DNA of 64,000 nt. It comes from Alphaproteobacteria bacterium LSUCC0719. Lineage in GTDB: Bacteria; Pseudomonadota; Alphaproteobacteria; Puniceispirillales; Puniceispirillaceae. The stretch covers positions 496,001-560,000 of the forward strand of contig JBFPJN010000001.1 in the NCBI GenBank assembly GCA_040839025.1, in the 5' to 3' direction. Under the pieces are notes generated by a model that did not search any database, was not told the origin of the DNA, and worked only from the letters and a program-made list of their open reading frames with translations. A program made the translations under genes and the position numbers. Positions 27,352 to 36,024 of this stretch are shown piece by piece. The stretch's first letter is position 1; each line of letters opens with the position of its first letter.

Positions 27352-28356
27352 CTATTCGACAGCCGCGAAGTCGATTACGCTCTGGGCAAAGCCCTCGGGC
27401 CAGATCTCGCCATCGAATTTGGCCATGACGGATGCTTGCACCGAAGCACGAAAGGCGGCCTTTTCCTCGTCGGTCAACTCGACGACGGTCATGCCCTTGC
27501 CCTTCAGCTCTTCGACCAGATTGGCCTCCATTTCCATGCCGAGTTGCTGAGCATAGTCCATGGCCTCGTTCAGTGCCTTGATAACCCCGTCCTGATCCTC
27601 GGCCGACAGTTTCTGCCAGCTGGCGTCGTTGATAATAACGGGCGCGCTGGCGAGCTGGTGGTCGGTGCGGACAAGCGTATCCTGGACTTCATAGAACTTG
27701 TTGGCCCAGATCGTCGGCAGCGGGTTTTCCTGCCCGTCGACGACATTCTGGCTGAGCGCCTGGAACAGTTCTGGGAACGGTACGGGCGTCGGGTTGGCCC
27801 CCAGGCCCGAGACAACCGACAGCGCCATCGGGTTCGGAACTGCACGCAGCTTGACGCCTGCCATATCGGCCGGGCTGCGCGGTTGGATGCCGTTTAGTGT
27901 GACGTTGCGCACGCCCTGATAGCTGTTGCCGATGATGCGCAGACCAGCCTCGTCCAGCAGGCGTTTGTTCCATTCACCGCCAAACTCCGGGGCCGCGATC
28001 AGGCGCAAATGGTCGTCGTAGCTGTCGAAGAAATATCCTGCCAGGAATACCGAAAGTTCCGGAATGACATCGGACAGAATTGGATAGCTCGGCTTGCCCA
28101 TGTCGATGGCACCGGTCAGAAGCTGGCTGAACATCTCGCGGTCGTTGCCCAGATGTCCGCTGTCGAACAACTCGATTGCTACCCTTCCGCCAGTGTACTC
28201 CGGCACCAGTTCGGCGAACCGGGCAAAGCCCATGCCGCGCGGCTGGTTCGGTTTGTCGACATAGCCGAGTTTCAGCGTGACGTCCTGAGCCGATGCCGGC
28301 AGCCAGGCCAAGGAGAGGGCCAACGCAGCCCCGATTGCGATTTTTTTCAGAAACAT
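27352..28356 (-). CDS. dctP: TRAP transporter solute-binding protein (DctP)
   Basis: A protein of about 334 residues with a clear signal peptide (MFLKKIAIGAALALSLAWLP, cleavage near ASA-QDV). TRAP binding-protein features include LRAVPNPMALSVVSGLGANP with the Arg that usually pairs with the substrate carboxylate, and PVPFPELFQALSQNVVDGQE. The ATG at 28356 has GGGAGGA five bases upstream. TRAP systems import organic acids by sodium gradient, so the cargo probably carries a carboxylate or similar anion; the sulfatase downstream suggests it is also a sulfate ester (inference). Confidence 0.9.
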   Translation of the reverse strand: MFLKKIAIGAALALSLAWLPASAQDVTLKLGYVDKPNQPRGMGFARFAELVPEYTGGRVAIELFDSGHLGNDREMFSQLLTGAIDMGKPSYPILSDVIPELSVFLAGYFFDSYDDHLRLIAAPEFGGEWNKRLLDEAGLRIIGNSYQGVRNVTLNGIQPRSPADMAGVKLRAVPNPMALSVVSGLGANPTPVPFPELFQALSQNVVDGQENPLPTIWANKFYEVQDTLVRTDHQLASAPVIINDASWQKLSAEDQDGVIKALNEAMDYAQQLGMEMEANLVEELKGKGMTVVELTDEEKAAFRASVQASVMAKFDGEIWPEGFAQSVIDFAAVE

Positions 28357-28381
28357 GTGTTCCTCCCTGTTTGTTTCCGCT

Positions 28382-29668
28382 TCAAAGCCCAAAGGCCTTT
28401 GGAATGGTCATGGTGATGGCAGGAAACAGCACCATCATCACGAGGCTGAAGATCAGAGGGATAAGGAATGGCGCCACTGCCAGCGACACTCGGCCGAGCT
28501 TCCATCCGGTGATGCCGCGCATCACGAAAAGCGAAAGCCCGATGGGTGGCGTGAACTGCCCCAGCATGATCGCAAAGACCACGCAGACGCCGAAATGGAT
28601 CGGCTCGATACCGAACTGGTCGAGTGCAACCGGCGTTAGCATCGGTGCCAGGACAAGGATCAGGATGGCGTTTTCGATGATCGCACCCAGAACTAGCAGC
28701 AGGATAATGACGAAAAGGAAGAAGGCCCAAGGCGATGCAAAGGTTTCCGAGGTCCAGGCGGTGATTATCTGCGGCAGATGCGCGTCCGTCAGCACCCAAC
28801 CCAGCAAAAGCCCGCATGCGATCAAGTAAAGAAGCCGCGACGTCTCGATCACTGACTCGTACATCACCGCGTAAAGCCCTTTCAGGTTGAGCCGCCGATA
28901 GATCACGAAGGATGTGAAGAGTATCCAAAGGACAGCCGCTGTTGCTGCTTCTGTCGCGCTGAAGACGCCAGAAAGCATGCCGCCAACGATCAAAACCGGG
29001 GTCATAAGCGCAGGCAGAGCGTTGAAAAAGGCCCGCGCCAGGGCGATCCAACCATCCCAACTGCGGTCGACATAGCCTTTGCGCCTGCCGATGATAAACA
29101 CGTAAGTCATCAGGGCTGCGGAGATGAAGAACGCGGGCAGAATACCGCCCACGAACATCCCCGTGATCGACACGCCCGACGCCACGCCAAAGACCACCAT
29201 CGGCAGGCTGGGAGGCAGGATGGGCCCGAGTGCGGACGAGGCCAGCGTCACCCCTACCGAGAAGTCGGGGTCGTAGCCCTTGCGCGTCATAGCCTTGTAC
29301 TCGATTTCGCCCAGCCCCGCGACGTCAGCTAGGGCGGAGCCGGACATGCCAGAAAAGATCAGGCTGGAGGCGATGTTGACGTGCCCCAGTCCACCAGGGA
29401 TGCGTCCGACGACCCGCAGGGCAAAATCGAAGATCTTGTCCGATATGCCCGAGGCGGTGGTGATCTTTCCAGCTAGCATGAACAGCGGGATCGCCAGCAG
29501 CGTGAAATTGGCCAGCGAAAATGAGATCTTCTGCGCCACAAGCGACAGGGGGATGCCCTCGATGAAGATGTAAAGCATCGAGATGAAGATGGCCGAAAAG
29601 GCAATTGGGAAGCCCAAAAACAGCATCAGGAGCTTTAGGGCGATGAGGTAAAGGATCAGGCTATCCAT
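28382..29668 (-). CDS. dctM: TRAP transporter large permease (DctM)
   Basis: A 428-residue membrane protein with about twelve hydrophobic segments and the DctM features FSGMSGSALADVAGLGEIEY, RKGYDPDFSVGVTLASSALG and GPILPPSLPMVVFG. It overlaps the small permease gene by 8 bp and is 25 bp upstream of dctP, in the order Q-M-P. It forms the sodium-coupled transport channel together with DctQ. Confidence 0.93.
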   Translation of the reverse strand: MDSLILYLIALKLLMLFLGFPIAFSAIFISMLYIFIEGIPLSLVAQKISFSLANFTLLAIPLFMLAGKITTASGISDKIFDFALRVVGRIPGGLGHVNIASSLIFSGMSGSALADVAGLGEIEYKAMTRKGYDPDFSVGVTLASSALGPILPPSLPMVVFGVASGVSITGMFVGGILPAFFISAALMTYVFIIGRRKGYVDRSWDGWIALARAFFNALPALMTPVLIVGGMLSGVFSATEAATAAVLWILFTSFVIYRRLNLKGLYAVMYESVIETSRLLYLIACGLLLGWVLTDAHLPQIITAWTSETFASPWAFFLFVIILLLVLGAIIENAILILVLAPMLTPVALDQFGIEPIHFGVCVVFAIMLGQFTPPIGLSLFVMRGITGWKLGRVSLAVAPFLIPLIFSLVMMVLFPAITMTIPKAFGL

Positions 29669-30170
29669 TCTCGCGCCCCATAAGGAATTTGACCCGCTCC
29701 CAGACGTGGCCCATCGTGTAGAGCACCATAATGGCCGAGGCGATTGGCGCGATGATGATGATGTTGCGGATAGGCCAGCGCAACGCTGGCAACTTGTCGA
29801 AGCGCATTGACTGATAGAGGTCCCAGCCAGACTTCACGAGCAGAACCAGCACCGCGAAGATAATGATGTCGTAGATCAGCCGGATGGCGGCGACCACGGG
29901 AGGCGGCGCCCATTCGTCCAGCATTTCGACACGCAGATGCGTGTCCTTCCGGTGCACGCCAATGGCGCCAATGAACACCATCCAGATCAACAGATACGCC
30001 GCCAGCTCTTCGGTCCAGGGAAGTGGCGCGTTCAGCACATAGCGGGTGACTACCTGTAGAACTGTCAGCGAGACAAAGACCAGTAGCAGACAGGCACCTA
30101 TTATGAACTCGGGCATGCGACGCGGTATCGACGTGTCGATCAGTTGGCCGTGTAGGTTGTTATCATCCAT
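29661..30170 (-). CDS. dctQ: TRAP transporter small permease (DctQ)
   Basis: About 169 residues with four hydrophobic segments and the DctQ signature: VVTRYVLNAPLPWTEELAAY, then LLIWMVFIGAIGVHRKDTHL. I chose the ATG at 30170 because the frame upstream to 30269 enters the divergent promoter. It is the first gene of the module-1 operon and is divergent from the LysR regulator. Confidence 0.9.
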   Translation of the reverse strand: MDDNNLHGQLIDTSIPRRMPEFIIGACLLLVFVSLTVLQVVTRYVLNAPLPWTEELAAYLLIWMVFIGAIGVHRKDTHLRVEMLDEWAPPPVVAAIRLIYDIIIFAVLVLLVKSGWDLYQSMRFDKLPALRWPIRNIIIIAPIASAIMVLYTMGHVWERVKFLMGRENG

Positions 30171-30246
30171 TTGGCGGGCAAAATTCCAAATCAACAACGC
30201 AAGTCTATCAAACCAAACGAAACCTAATAGATATGTAAAACGAATT

Positions 30247-30269
30247 TTGGTAACGTCATAGTTAACCAA
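30247..30269. promoter_or_regulatory. Candidate LysR-type operator between dctQ and its divergent regulator
   Basis: TTGGTAAC-N6-GTTAACCAA is a near-perfect dyad in the 119-bp region between the divergent dctQ and lysR starts, ending 20 bp before the regulator ATG. It contains the T-N(11)-A type spacing expected for LysR boxes. Position fits autoregulation and control of the TRAP-sulfatase operon. Inference from sequence symmetry. Confidence 0.5.
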
Positions 30270-30289
30270 AAGGTATTGGATAGAGATGT

Positions 30290-31204
30290 ATGGACCGCCA
30301 ACCCAATGTCAGGCTGCGCCATATGCGTGTTTTCGCTGCGATCCTCCAGGTCGGCAGCCTTGCCGGTGCCGCATCTGCTTTGCACGTTACCGCCGCGGCT
30401 GTCTCAAAGTCGCTGCGTGAACTTGAAACGGAAATCGGTGTCCGATTGCTGGAGCGCAGCAAGAAGGGCGTGAAACCTACGCTCGCGGGCGAGCGTTTCC
30501 ACGAACACATCACCGAAAGCCTTCTGTCCTTAAATCAGGCCGTTGCATCGGCGACGGAAACCGATGTCGAGAGAGAGCGCTTGAGCATCGGCGCATTGCC
30601 AACGGCTGCTGGCTCTGTGGTGCCCGAGGCGCTGGCCCAAATGTACGACTCGACCCGCAGAGCCAATATAAGGGTTATGACCGGCCACTACGAGGACCTG
30701 GCGGCGAAACTGAGGTCGCGCGAGGTGGATCTCATCGTTGGCAGGATCATAACGCGGGACACTGCCGGACTTTCCTTCGAACAACTTTATGAGGAAAGCG
30801 TAGTTGCAGTTGTCTCCGCCTCGCATCCGCTTGCCTCGTCAGGATTGAGTGCGCCCAGCGAAATCTCTGGCTATCCAATAATCGTCACGCCGACCGGCTC
30901 GACTGTACGGCAATCGGTCGACGATTTCTTTTTCGCTACCGGGATCCGGCCGCGTTCACTGCTGATCGAAACGCTGGGGGACGGGTTTGCACGTCGCCAT
31001 ACCATGCTGACCGAGGCGATCTGGTTCACCCCTGCCGGTCTTGCAGAGCAGGATATTGAAAATGGCACACTCGCACGCTTGCCGTTAGAGCATGCAACCC
31101 TCCATACGGTGATCGGCCTGACAACCCGCACCAACGAAGCCCTTTCTGGGGCTTCAAGGCAATTCGCTGACATAGTCCGCGGACTGGCTGTGACAACGCG
31201 TTAA
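30290..31204 (+). CDS. LysR-family transcriptional regulator of module 1
   Basis: A 304-residue regulator. The winged helix-turn-helix spans about residues 6-65 (LRHMRVFAAILQVGSLAGAA, then SALHVTAAAVSKSLRELETE, IGVRLLERSKKGVKPT). The substrate-binding domain follows from about 95. It resembles the PcaQ/GbpR-like branch that responds to aromatic or sugar acids. Divergent placement next to the TRAP-sulfatase operon suggests it senses the imported compound or a product. Confidence 0.9.
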   Translation: MDRQPNVRLRHMRVFAAILQVGSLAGAASALHVTAAAVSKSLRELETEIGVRLLERSKKGVKPTLAGERFHEHITESLLSLNQAVASATETDVERERLSIGALPTAAGSVVPEALAQMYDSTRRANIRVMTGHYEDLAAKLRSREVDLIVGRIITRDTAGLSFEQLYEESVVAVVSASHPLASSGLSAPSEISGYPIIVTPTGSTVRQSVDDFFFATGIRPRSLLIETLGDGFARRHTMLTEAIWFTPAGLAEQDIENGTLARLPLEHATLHTVIGLTTRTNEALSGASRQFADIVRGLAVTTR

Positions 31205-31613
31205 ATGATGGCGTGTCGTATCTCGCAAAAGCCCAGACTTAGCACTCCAACCCACGGTACAGTCTGGATAACAGCTCTGGGCCGTGATCCGTGGACAGAG
31301 TTCCGAGGTTCAAGCCTCGAGTTCCAAAAGCGTCACCGTTGACCTGATCACGCTCCGAGAGCCGCGAGACATGGCTCTATGATCGCGGTGCTCGGAACGC
31401 GGTGCTTGGACCTCGGATCTTGAACGGGGGTTACTTGGGATGATTGCTGGATCTGAATCGAATTGGCTCGAGGGGGGGCGTAGGTTCGGGGTGGTCTCGT
31501 CGGCGTACTTTCCTTCTTTAACTTTGTTTTTGCCCGTTCAAGTCGCGGTCATTTTCGGCGCACGCACTTATCCAAATTTGTCGCCGCACTTCCGGTCAGT
31601 TTTGATTGGATGA
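31205..31613. repeat. Repeat-bearing spacer between the two catabolic modules
   Basis: This 409-bp stretch contains no gene. Positions 31317-31399 match 38114-38196 in inverted orientation (76 of 83 identical), and 31427-31494 match 24809-24879 in direct orientation. It therefore carries parts of both island-end repeats and marks the junction between the LysR/TRAP/sulfatase and GntR/TTT/sulfatase modules. Confidence 0.85.
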
Positions 31614-33125
31614 TCAAGGTGGTTCGCTATGCTCCGGCGTATCGCCTATCTCTGACTGTAGATTGTCAAGCCTTTCGTAGAGATCAAGAATAGGGTCTCG
31701 ATATAATGGGTCGTTGATCAGATTGAATAGCTCAAGCGGATCGGCCTCCAGATCAAAAAACTCCCACTCACGGTCCTGACCGCCTTCGCGGGTTCCGGGC
31801 AGATTAAAGCCTTCGTTGTACCAGTAGATCAACTTATAGCGCTGATCCCGGACGCCGTAGTGCGCATAGACATTGTGGGTCGCATCGCGGTGCATCCAGT
31901 AACGATGATAGGCAATCTGGGGCCAATCCGGGACCGGCTGACCTTCGAGAATCCTTCGGAAGCTACGACCTTGCATGTAGTCGGGCACCGGCAAGCCCGC
32001 GAAATCAAGCAGCATCGGTGCAAAATCAACGTTGCAGACGATGTCATCGCAGACAGCACCGGCGGCCACCTTGGAGGGATAGCGGATAAGAAACGGCATC
32101 TGGAACGATTGTTCGTAGATGAACCGCTTGTCGAACCAGCCGTGTTCGCCAAGGAAAAAGCCCTGATCCGAGGTGTAGATAACGATCGTGTCCTCGGCGA
32201 GTCCCGACGTATCGAGCCAATCGAGCATGCGCCCGACATTTTCGTCAAGTGACGCGACCGTGCGCAGATACCGCTTGATGTAGCGCTGATATTTGAACCG
32301 ACCCAGCGCCTCGCGATCCGCGAAACGAAACACCTCGCCGGTGACCGCGTCAGTCAGTTCAAGTCCGGTTGGATCCGTTGGATTGGGTACCTTTCGTTCG
32401 CGCCCGTCGCGCCCGGTCGGTTCGCCAAGGTCAAGCGGCACTAGACCAAGATCCTGATATGTGAGGTCGTCGCGAATCCGCATCTTTGCCTTTGCCGCGG
32501 CGCGGGCGCGATTCTTGTAGTCGTCATCGAAGGTGTCGGGAACTTCAACATCGTCTTGATACAATTGGTTATACTTCGGGTGGGGCTCCCATGAGCGATG
32601 GGGCGCCTTGTGGTGGCACATAAGGAAGAACGGTTTATCAGGATCACGGTTCCCAAGCCACTCAAGTGAAATGTCGGTGATGATGTCGGAAACGTAGCCC
32701 GATCTGGTCGTCTGCTGACCCATATCGATCAGCTGGGGTTCGAAATAGCGGCCCTGACCCGGCAGCACGTTCCAATAGTCAAAGCCCGCGGGTTCGTGAG
32801 CTGGGCCTTCACCCAGATGCCACTTTCCGACAATCGCGGTGGCGTAGCCGCCAGCTTGCAGCTCTTTAGCCAGGTTCGGCAACCGGTTGTCGAGATAAGT
32901 GCGCAACGTCTGGACACGATTGAGATGGTTGTGCGTGCCTGTCAGGATTGCCGCGCGGCTGGGCGTGCAGATCGAATTGGTGACATAGCAGTGGTTCAGT
33001 CGCATACCCTGGGCCGCGATCCGATCGATCGCGGGTGTTTCGTTCAATCCCGACCCATACGCCGAGATCGCGCGGCACGCATGATCGTCGGCCATTATGA
33101 AAAGGATGTTCGGCCTTTTCACCAT
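31614..33125 (-). CDS. Sulfatase (formylglycine-dependent), module 2
   Basis: A 503-residue S1-type sulfatase from the ATG at 33125. Metal ligands D13-D14 lie in NILFIMADDHACRAISAYG, the maturation motif is C53-T-P-S-R57 followed by AAILTGTHNH, then GKWHLGEGP, HHKAPHRSWEP and SDQGFFLGEHGWFDKR, all normal for active sulfatases. Domain content resembles choline-sulfatase and mucin/glycan sulfatases, but substrate is not predictable. No signal peptide is visible, so it is likely cytosolic. It is 7 bp downstream of the ComA-like gene and last in the operon gntR-tctC-tctA-comA-like-sulfatase. It is only distantly similar to the module-1 sulfatase. Confidence 0.9.
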   Translation of the reverse strand: MVKRPNILFIMADDHACRAISAYGSGLNETPAIDRIAAQGMRLNHCYVTNSICTPSRAAILTGTHNHLNRVQTLRTYLDNRLPNLAKELQAGGYATAIVGKWHLGEGPAHEPAGFDYWNVLPGQGRYFEPQLIDMGQQTTRSGYVSDIITDISLEWLGNRDPDKPFFLMCHHKAPHRSWEPHPKYNQLYQDDVEVPDTFDDDYKNRARAAAKAKMRIRDDLTYQDLGLVPLDLGEPTGRDGRERKVPNPTDPTGLELTDAVTGEVFRFADREALGRFKYQRYIKRYLRTVASLDENVGRMLDWLDTSGLAEDTIVIYTSDQGFFLGEHGWFDKRFIYEQSFQMPFLIRYPSKVAAGAVCDDIVCNVDFAPMLLDFAGLPVPDYMQGRSFRRILEGQPVPDWPQIAYHRYWMHRDATHNVYAHYGVRDQRYKLIYWYNEGFNLPGTREGGQDREWEFFDLEADPLELFNLINDPLYRDPILDLYERLDNLQSEIGDTPEHSEPP

Positions 33126-33132
33126 TCGCGGA

Positions 33133-33945
33133 TCAGCCGTCCGATGCCAGCGACGCGACCTTGCCCCAAAGGGACTGTGAGGGCGGAAAACCACGCCGCG
33201 CGGCTTCGAGCTTTTCAATCCGGGAATAATCCACCATCAGGTTGGCTTTCGGTCCGTAGATGTCAATCAGCTTGCACATTACGTCCTGATCGTCCGCCTC
33301 AAATATCACCTGCGCGGAGTCGAGGTTGGTGACAATTTCGTCGAGTGCGTCCCAGTGCGGTGGTTCGTGGCCGCGGTTCTCGGTGAGACCTTCGGATTCG
33401 ACCAATACAAAAGCAGCGTCGGCGGCCAATGCGGTAGCCGCAAGACTGGCCCGGCGCTTCAGAAACAGCTCATGATCAGCGGAACGCGTATGAGCGAAGT
33501 CGACGCCGATCTCGTAGATGACTTCCAATTTCCTCGCCCTGGCCAGTCCTATGACCATTGCCAGATCTTCGTCGTCAAGCGTTCGCGCTATGCCTGAAAT
33601 CTCGACAAGGCCAACATTCCATTCAGCGAGCACCCCAAACACGGCCTCGAGGCTGGCACGCCCGCCAGTCAGAGCGGCGTCAATCGGCGGATTGCCCACG
33701 GCGACCCGTACGCCCGCTTGTGCACAGGCGTCGATTGCGCGCCTCAACGCCGCCTCGGTCGCAAGCGATGCCTGATGCCCCGAAAGTTTCAGGATATCGA
33801 TATGGGACGCGTAGGCATCCAGCGTGTCCTGCAAAGTCGCGCCCAGTACCGCGGGGGCACGAACATAGTTCAGACCTTTTGTCCGCGGCTTCGGCCGCCG
33901 ATCCGCGAAGGGCAGGTTCCTTGCAATTGCATTGTCGTTGTCCAT
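33133..33945 (-). CDS. Phosphosulfolactate synthase (ComA, PF02679)-like protein
   Basis: A 270-residue TIM-barrel protein. Family landmarks in order: RPKPRTKGLNYVRAPAVLG (17-35), HIDILKLSG (48-56), VGLVEISG (111-118), EVIYEIGV (141-148), VLVESEG (180-186), QVIFEA (212-217), and the end ARRGFPPSQSLWGKV. ComA joins sulfite to phosphoenolpyruvate in coenzyme M synthesis. Here the usual GGTLFE loop reads GNPPID (84-89), so the substrate may differ. The ATG at 33945 has AAGGGA six bases upstream. Sitting between a TTT transporter and a sulfatase gene suggests a role in organosulfur catabolism, not coenzyme M (inference). Confidence 0.75.
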   Translation of the reverse strand: MDNDNAIARNLPFADRRPKPRTKGLNYVRAPAVLGATLQDTLDAYASHIDILKLSGHQASLATEAALRRAIDACAQAGVRVAVGNPPIDAALTGGRASLEAVFGVLAEWNVGLVEISGIARTLDDEDLAMVIGLARARKLEVIYEIGVDFAHTRSADHELFLKRRASLAATALAADAAFVLVESEGLTENRGHEPPHWDALDEIVTNLDSAQVIFEADDQDVMCKLIDIYGPKANLMVDYSRIEKLEAARRGFPPSQSLWGKVASLASDG

Positions 33946-33986
33946 GTCTATCCCTTGTGTCGTTTCCAGTGTTCTTGCGGCACGGC

Positions 33987-35969
33987 CTAATGTCCAGCCA
34001 GCCACCAGGGCATATCCACCAGGCCAGATATCCAGCCGCTTGGGTACTGCAATGTTAGCATATTGGCGAGCGCCCAGGTGATGGCAAAGAGGCCAAGACC
34101 AAGCAGGATCGACAGCGGCAAATGCCGCGGGTTCCGAAAACTGATAAAGCCGATAATGAAGATAGGCATTGCGATCGGAAAGCCGAAAATGAAGATCATC
34201 AGAAGAAACAGCGGCAGGTAGGCGAATTCCTTCAGAATCTCGCCCAGGTTCCCCTCATGGGCAAATACGTCGCGAAGTAGAATCGATGCCGGCAACGGCT
34301 GGCCAGAAAGCGTCGCGCGGCGTGTCAGATATTGGGCGTAGGCAACGAAAAGCAGCATAGCCGCAAGAAGCAGCGACAACATCAGCGGGTATAATGACGC
34401 GCGCGGGTCAAGCCCCCATACACCGGCAACCATTGCCGTGGGAAGAACCAGAAATCCAAGCGTGAGGAAGATCTGGTTTCGCTGTTCGCGCGTGTCCGTG
34501 GTCTGTTCTTCGCCGCCGATTTTCTGGCGGACAAGGAACCAAAGCGTAATCGCAGTCGCTGCGATTAGGATCAGCGAACCTGTTCGCCATAGGAAGCTGA
34601 AGCCGTAGACTGCGGACGTCTGGTAGCTCAGAAGTTCGATCTTTGAGGACAGGAAGAAGCCAATTAGAAGCGCCGGTCGCGACCATCCATAGGTCTTCAT
34701 CATGACGCCGAGCAGGCCAAAGAAAAGAAGGCCGGCGAAATTGTTCCACTCGCGATTAACCTGGTAGCTGGCGAAAAAGACCAATGCTATCAGGATCGGG
34801 GCAAGGATGTAGTATGGAACGGTCGTTATCCTAGCCATCGGGCGCGCGAGAAATATGCAGATCCCCGCCGCGAATATGTTGGCCAGCGCCAGCGACCAGA
34901 TGATGGTGTAGGTCAGGTCCAGCCGGGTCGTGACCATCTCGATACCGGGTTCTATGCCCACCAGCAAGAACCCGCCCAGAAGCAACACCTTGTTGCCAGA
35001 TCCCGGAATCCCGAACAAGATCGTCGGGATCAGCGCGCCGCCTTCCTTGGCATTGTTGGCGGACTCGGGTGCAATCACCCCGCGAATGTCGCCCTTGCCC
35101 AGTTTTTCGGTGTCGCGTCGTTCGGTCTGCCGCATGTGGCTGTAGGCAATCCAGTCAACCACCGTGCCACCGAGCCCCGGCAGCGCGCCGACGAGCACCC
35201 CGATTGACGAACAGCGGAAAACCAGAAACCAGTTCTTGAGAACATCGCGGAACCCCTGCATCCATTGGTTTTTCAGCGCCATGTCGCCGGTAATTGAAGA
35301 CTTAGAATGCAAGAGCGCCACGATTTCGGGAATCGCGAATAGCCCCATCCCAACGACCACTAGTGGCACGCCTTCAACAAGATAGAGCGTGTCAAAGGTC
35401 AGTCGCGGGTCGGCGGTTATTTGGGCCAACCCGACCGCACCGATCACCAGCCCAATGGCGCAACTCGCTATCCCCTTGATGATATTGGCACCGGTCAGCG
35501 CACCGACCATGACGAGTGCAAGGATGATCAATAAGAATTGCTCTCCAAACCCCACAGCTAAGATGATTGGCTTTGCGAAAACAATCGAAAAACTCAGAAT
35601 GATTGCGCCCCAGACACCACCAGTCAGTGACGACAGAAAGGCGGCACTCAGTGCCCGCGATGCCATACCCTGTTTCGCCATCGGATAACCGTCGAGCACG
35701 GTGGCCTGAGACCCGGCTGTGCCGGGTATGCCGATAAGCACCGCCGGAAACGTGTCCGACGTGGTCGTTGGCGCCAGCACACCAATCATCAGCGCAAGCG
35801 CCTGCGTAGGTTCGAAGTTCGACACGAACGGTAGGAGGATCGCCAGGGCGGTGGTTCCGCCTAGACCCGGTAGAATACCTACGGTCATTCCCAGCACCGC
35901 ACCTGCAAGCAGAAACAGGATATGGCTGGGCTCAAACAGGCGCAGCAATACATCTAGGAACAGTTCCAT
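33987..35969 (-). CDS. tctA: Tripartite tricarboxylate transporter permease, TctA fused to a TctB-like domain
   Basis: A 660-residue membrane protein, about 160 residues longer than usual TctA. Residues 1-500 are TctA: LGMTVGILPGLGGTTALAIL, FPAVLIGIPGTAGSQATVLD and GALIPTILFGIPGSGNKVLL are the duplicated signature motifs. Residues from about 510 to the end have four hydrophobic segments (TLGFLVLPTAMVAGVWGLDP through WALANMLTLQYPSGW) typical of the small TctB subunit, and no separate tctB gene is present. It therefore looks like a natural TctA-TctB fusion. TTT systems take up carboxylates by sodium gradient with a periplasmic TctC partner, here the next gene upstream. Confidence 0.88.
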   Translation of the reverse strand: MELFLDVLLRLFEPSHILFLLAGAVLGMTVGILPGLGGTTALAILLPFVSNFEPTQALALMIGVLAPTTTSDTFPAVLIGIPGTAGSQATVLDGYPMAKQGMASRALSAAFLSSLTGGVWGAIILSFSIVFAKPIILAVGFGEQFLLIILALVMVGALTGANIIKGIASCAIGLVIGAVGLAQITADPRLTFDTLYLVEGVPLVVVGMGLFAIPEIVALLHSKSSITGDMALKNQWMQGFRDVLKNWFLVFRCSSIGVLVGALPGLGGTVVDWIAYSHMRQTERRDTEKLGKGDIRGVIAPESANNAKEGGALIPTILFGIPGSGNKVLLLGGFLLVGIEPGIEMVTTRLDLTYTIIWSLALANIFAAGICIFLARPMARITTVPYYILAPILIALVFFASYQVNREWNNFAGLLFFGLLGVMMKTYGWSRPALLIGFFLSSKIELLSYQTSAVYGFSFLWRTGSLILIAATAITLWFLVRQKIGGEEQTTDTREQRNQIFLTLGFLVLPTAMVAGVWGLDPRASLYPLMLSLLLAAMLLFVAYAQYLTRRATLSGQPLPASILLRDVFAHEGNLGEILKEFAYLPLFLLMIFIFGFPIAMPIFIIGFISFRNPRHLPLSILLGLGLFAITWALANMLTLQYPSGWISGLVDMPWWLAGH

Positions 35970-35992
35970 TAACCAATCACCCGTCGTTCGGC

Positions 35993-36015
35993 CCGCCGGC
36001 CATGACGGCCGGCGG
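35993..36015 (-). terminator. Hairpin between tctC and tctA
   Basis: A perfect 9-bp stem (CCGCCGGCC with GGCCGGCGG) with loop ATGAC lies in the 55-bp gap between the binding-protein stop and the permease start. It probably stabilises or attenuates the operon transcript so binding protein is made in excess. Confidence 0.6.
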
Positions 36016-36024
36016 TTTTCTTAT

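Noticed and set aside
33987-35969. Misread of the long TctA as two genes with a missed frameshift
   Set aside because: The frame is continuous through the TctA-TctB junction with no stop or overlapping start, so a fusion is the simpler reading.
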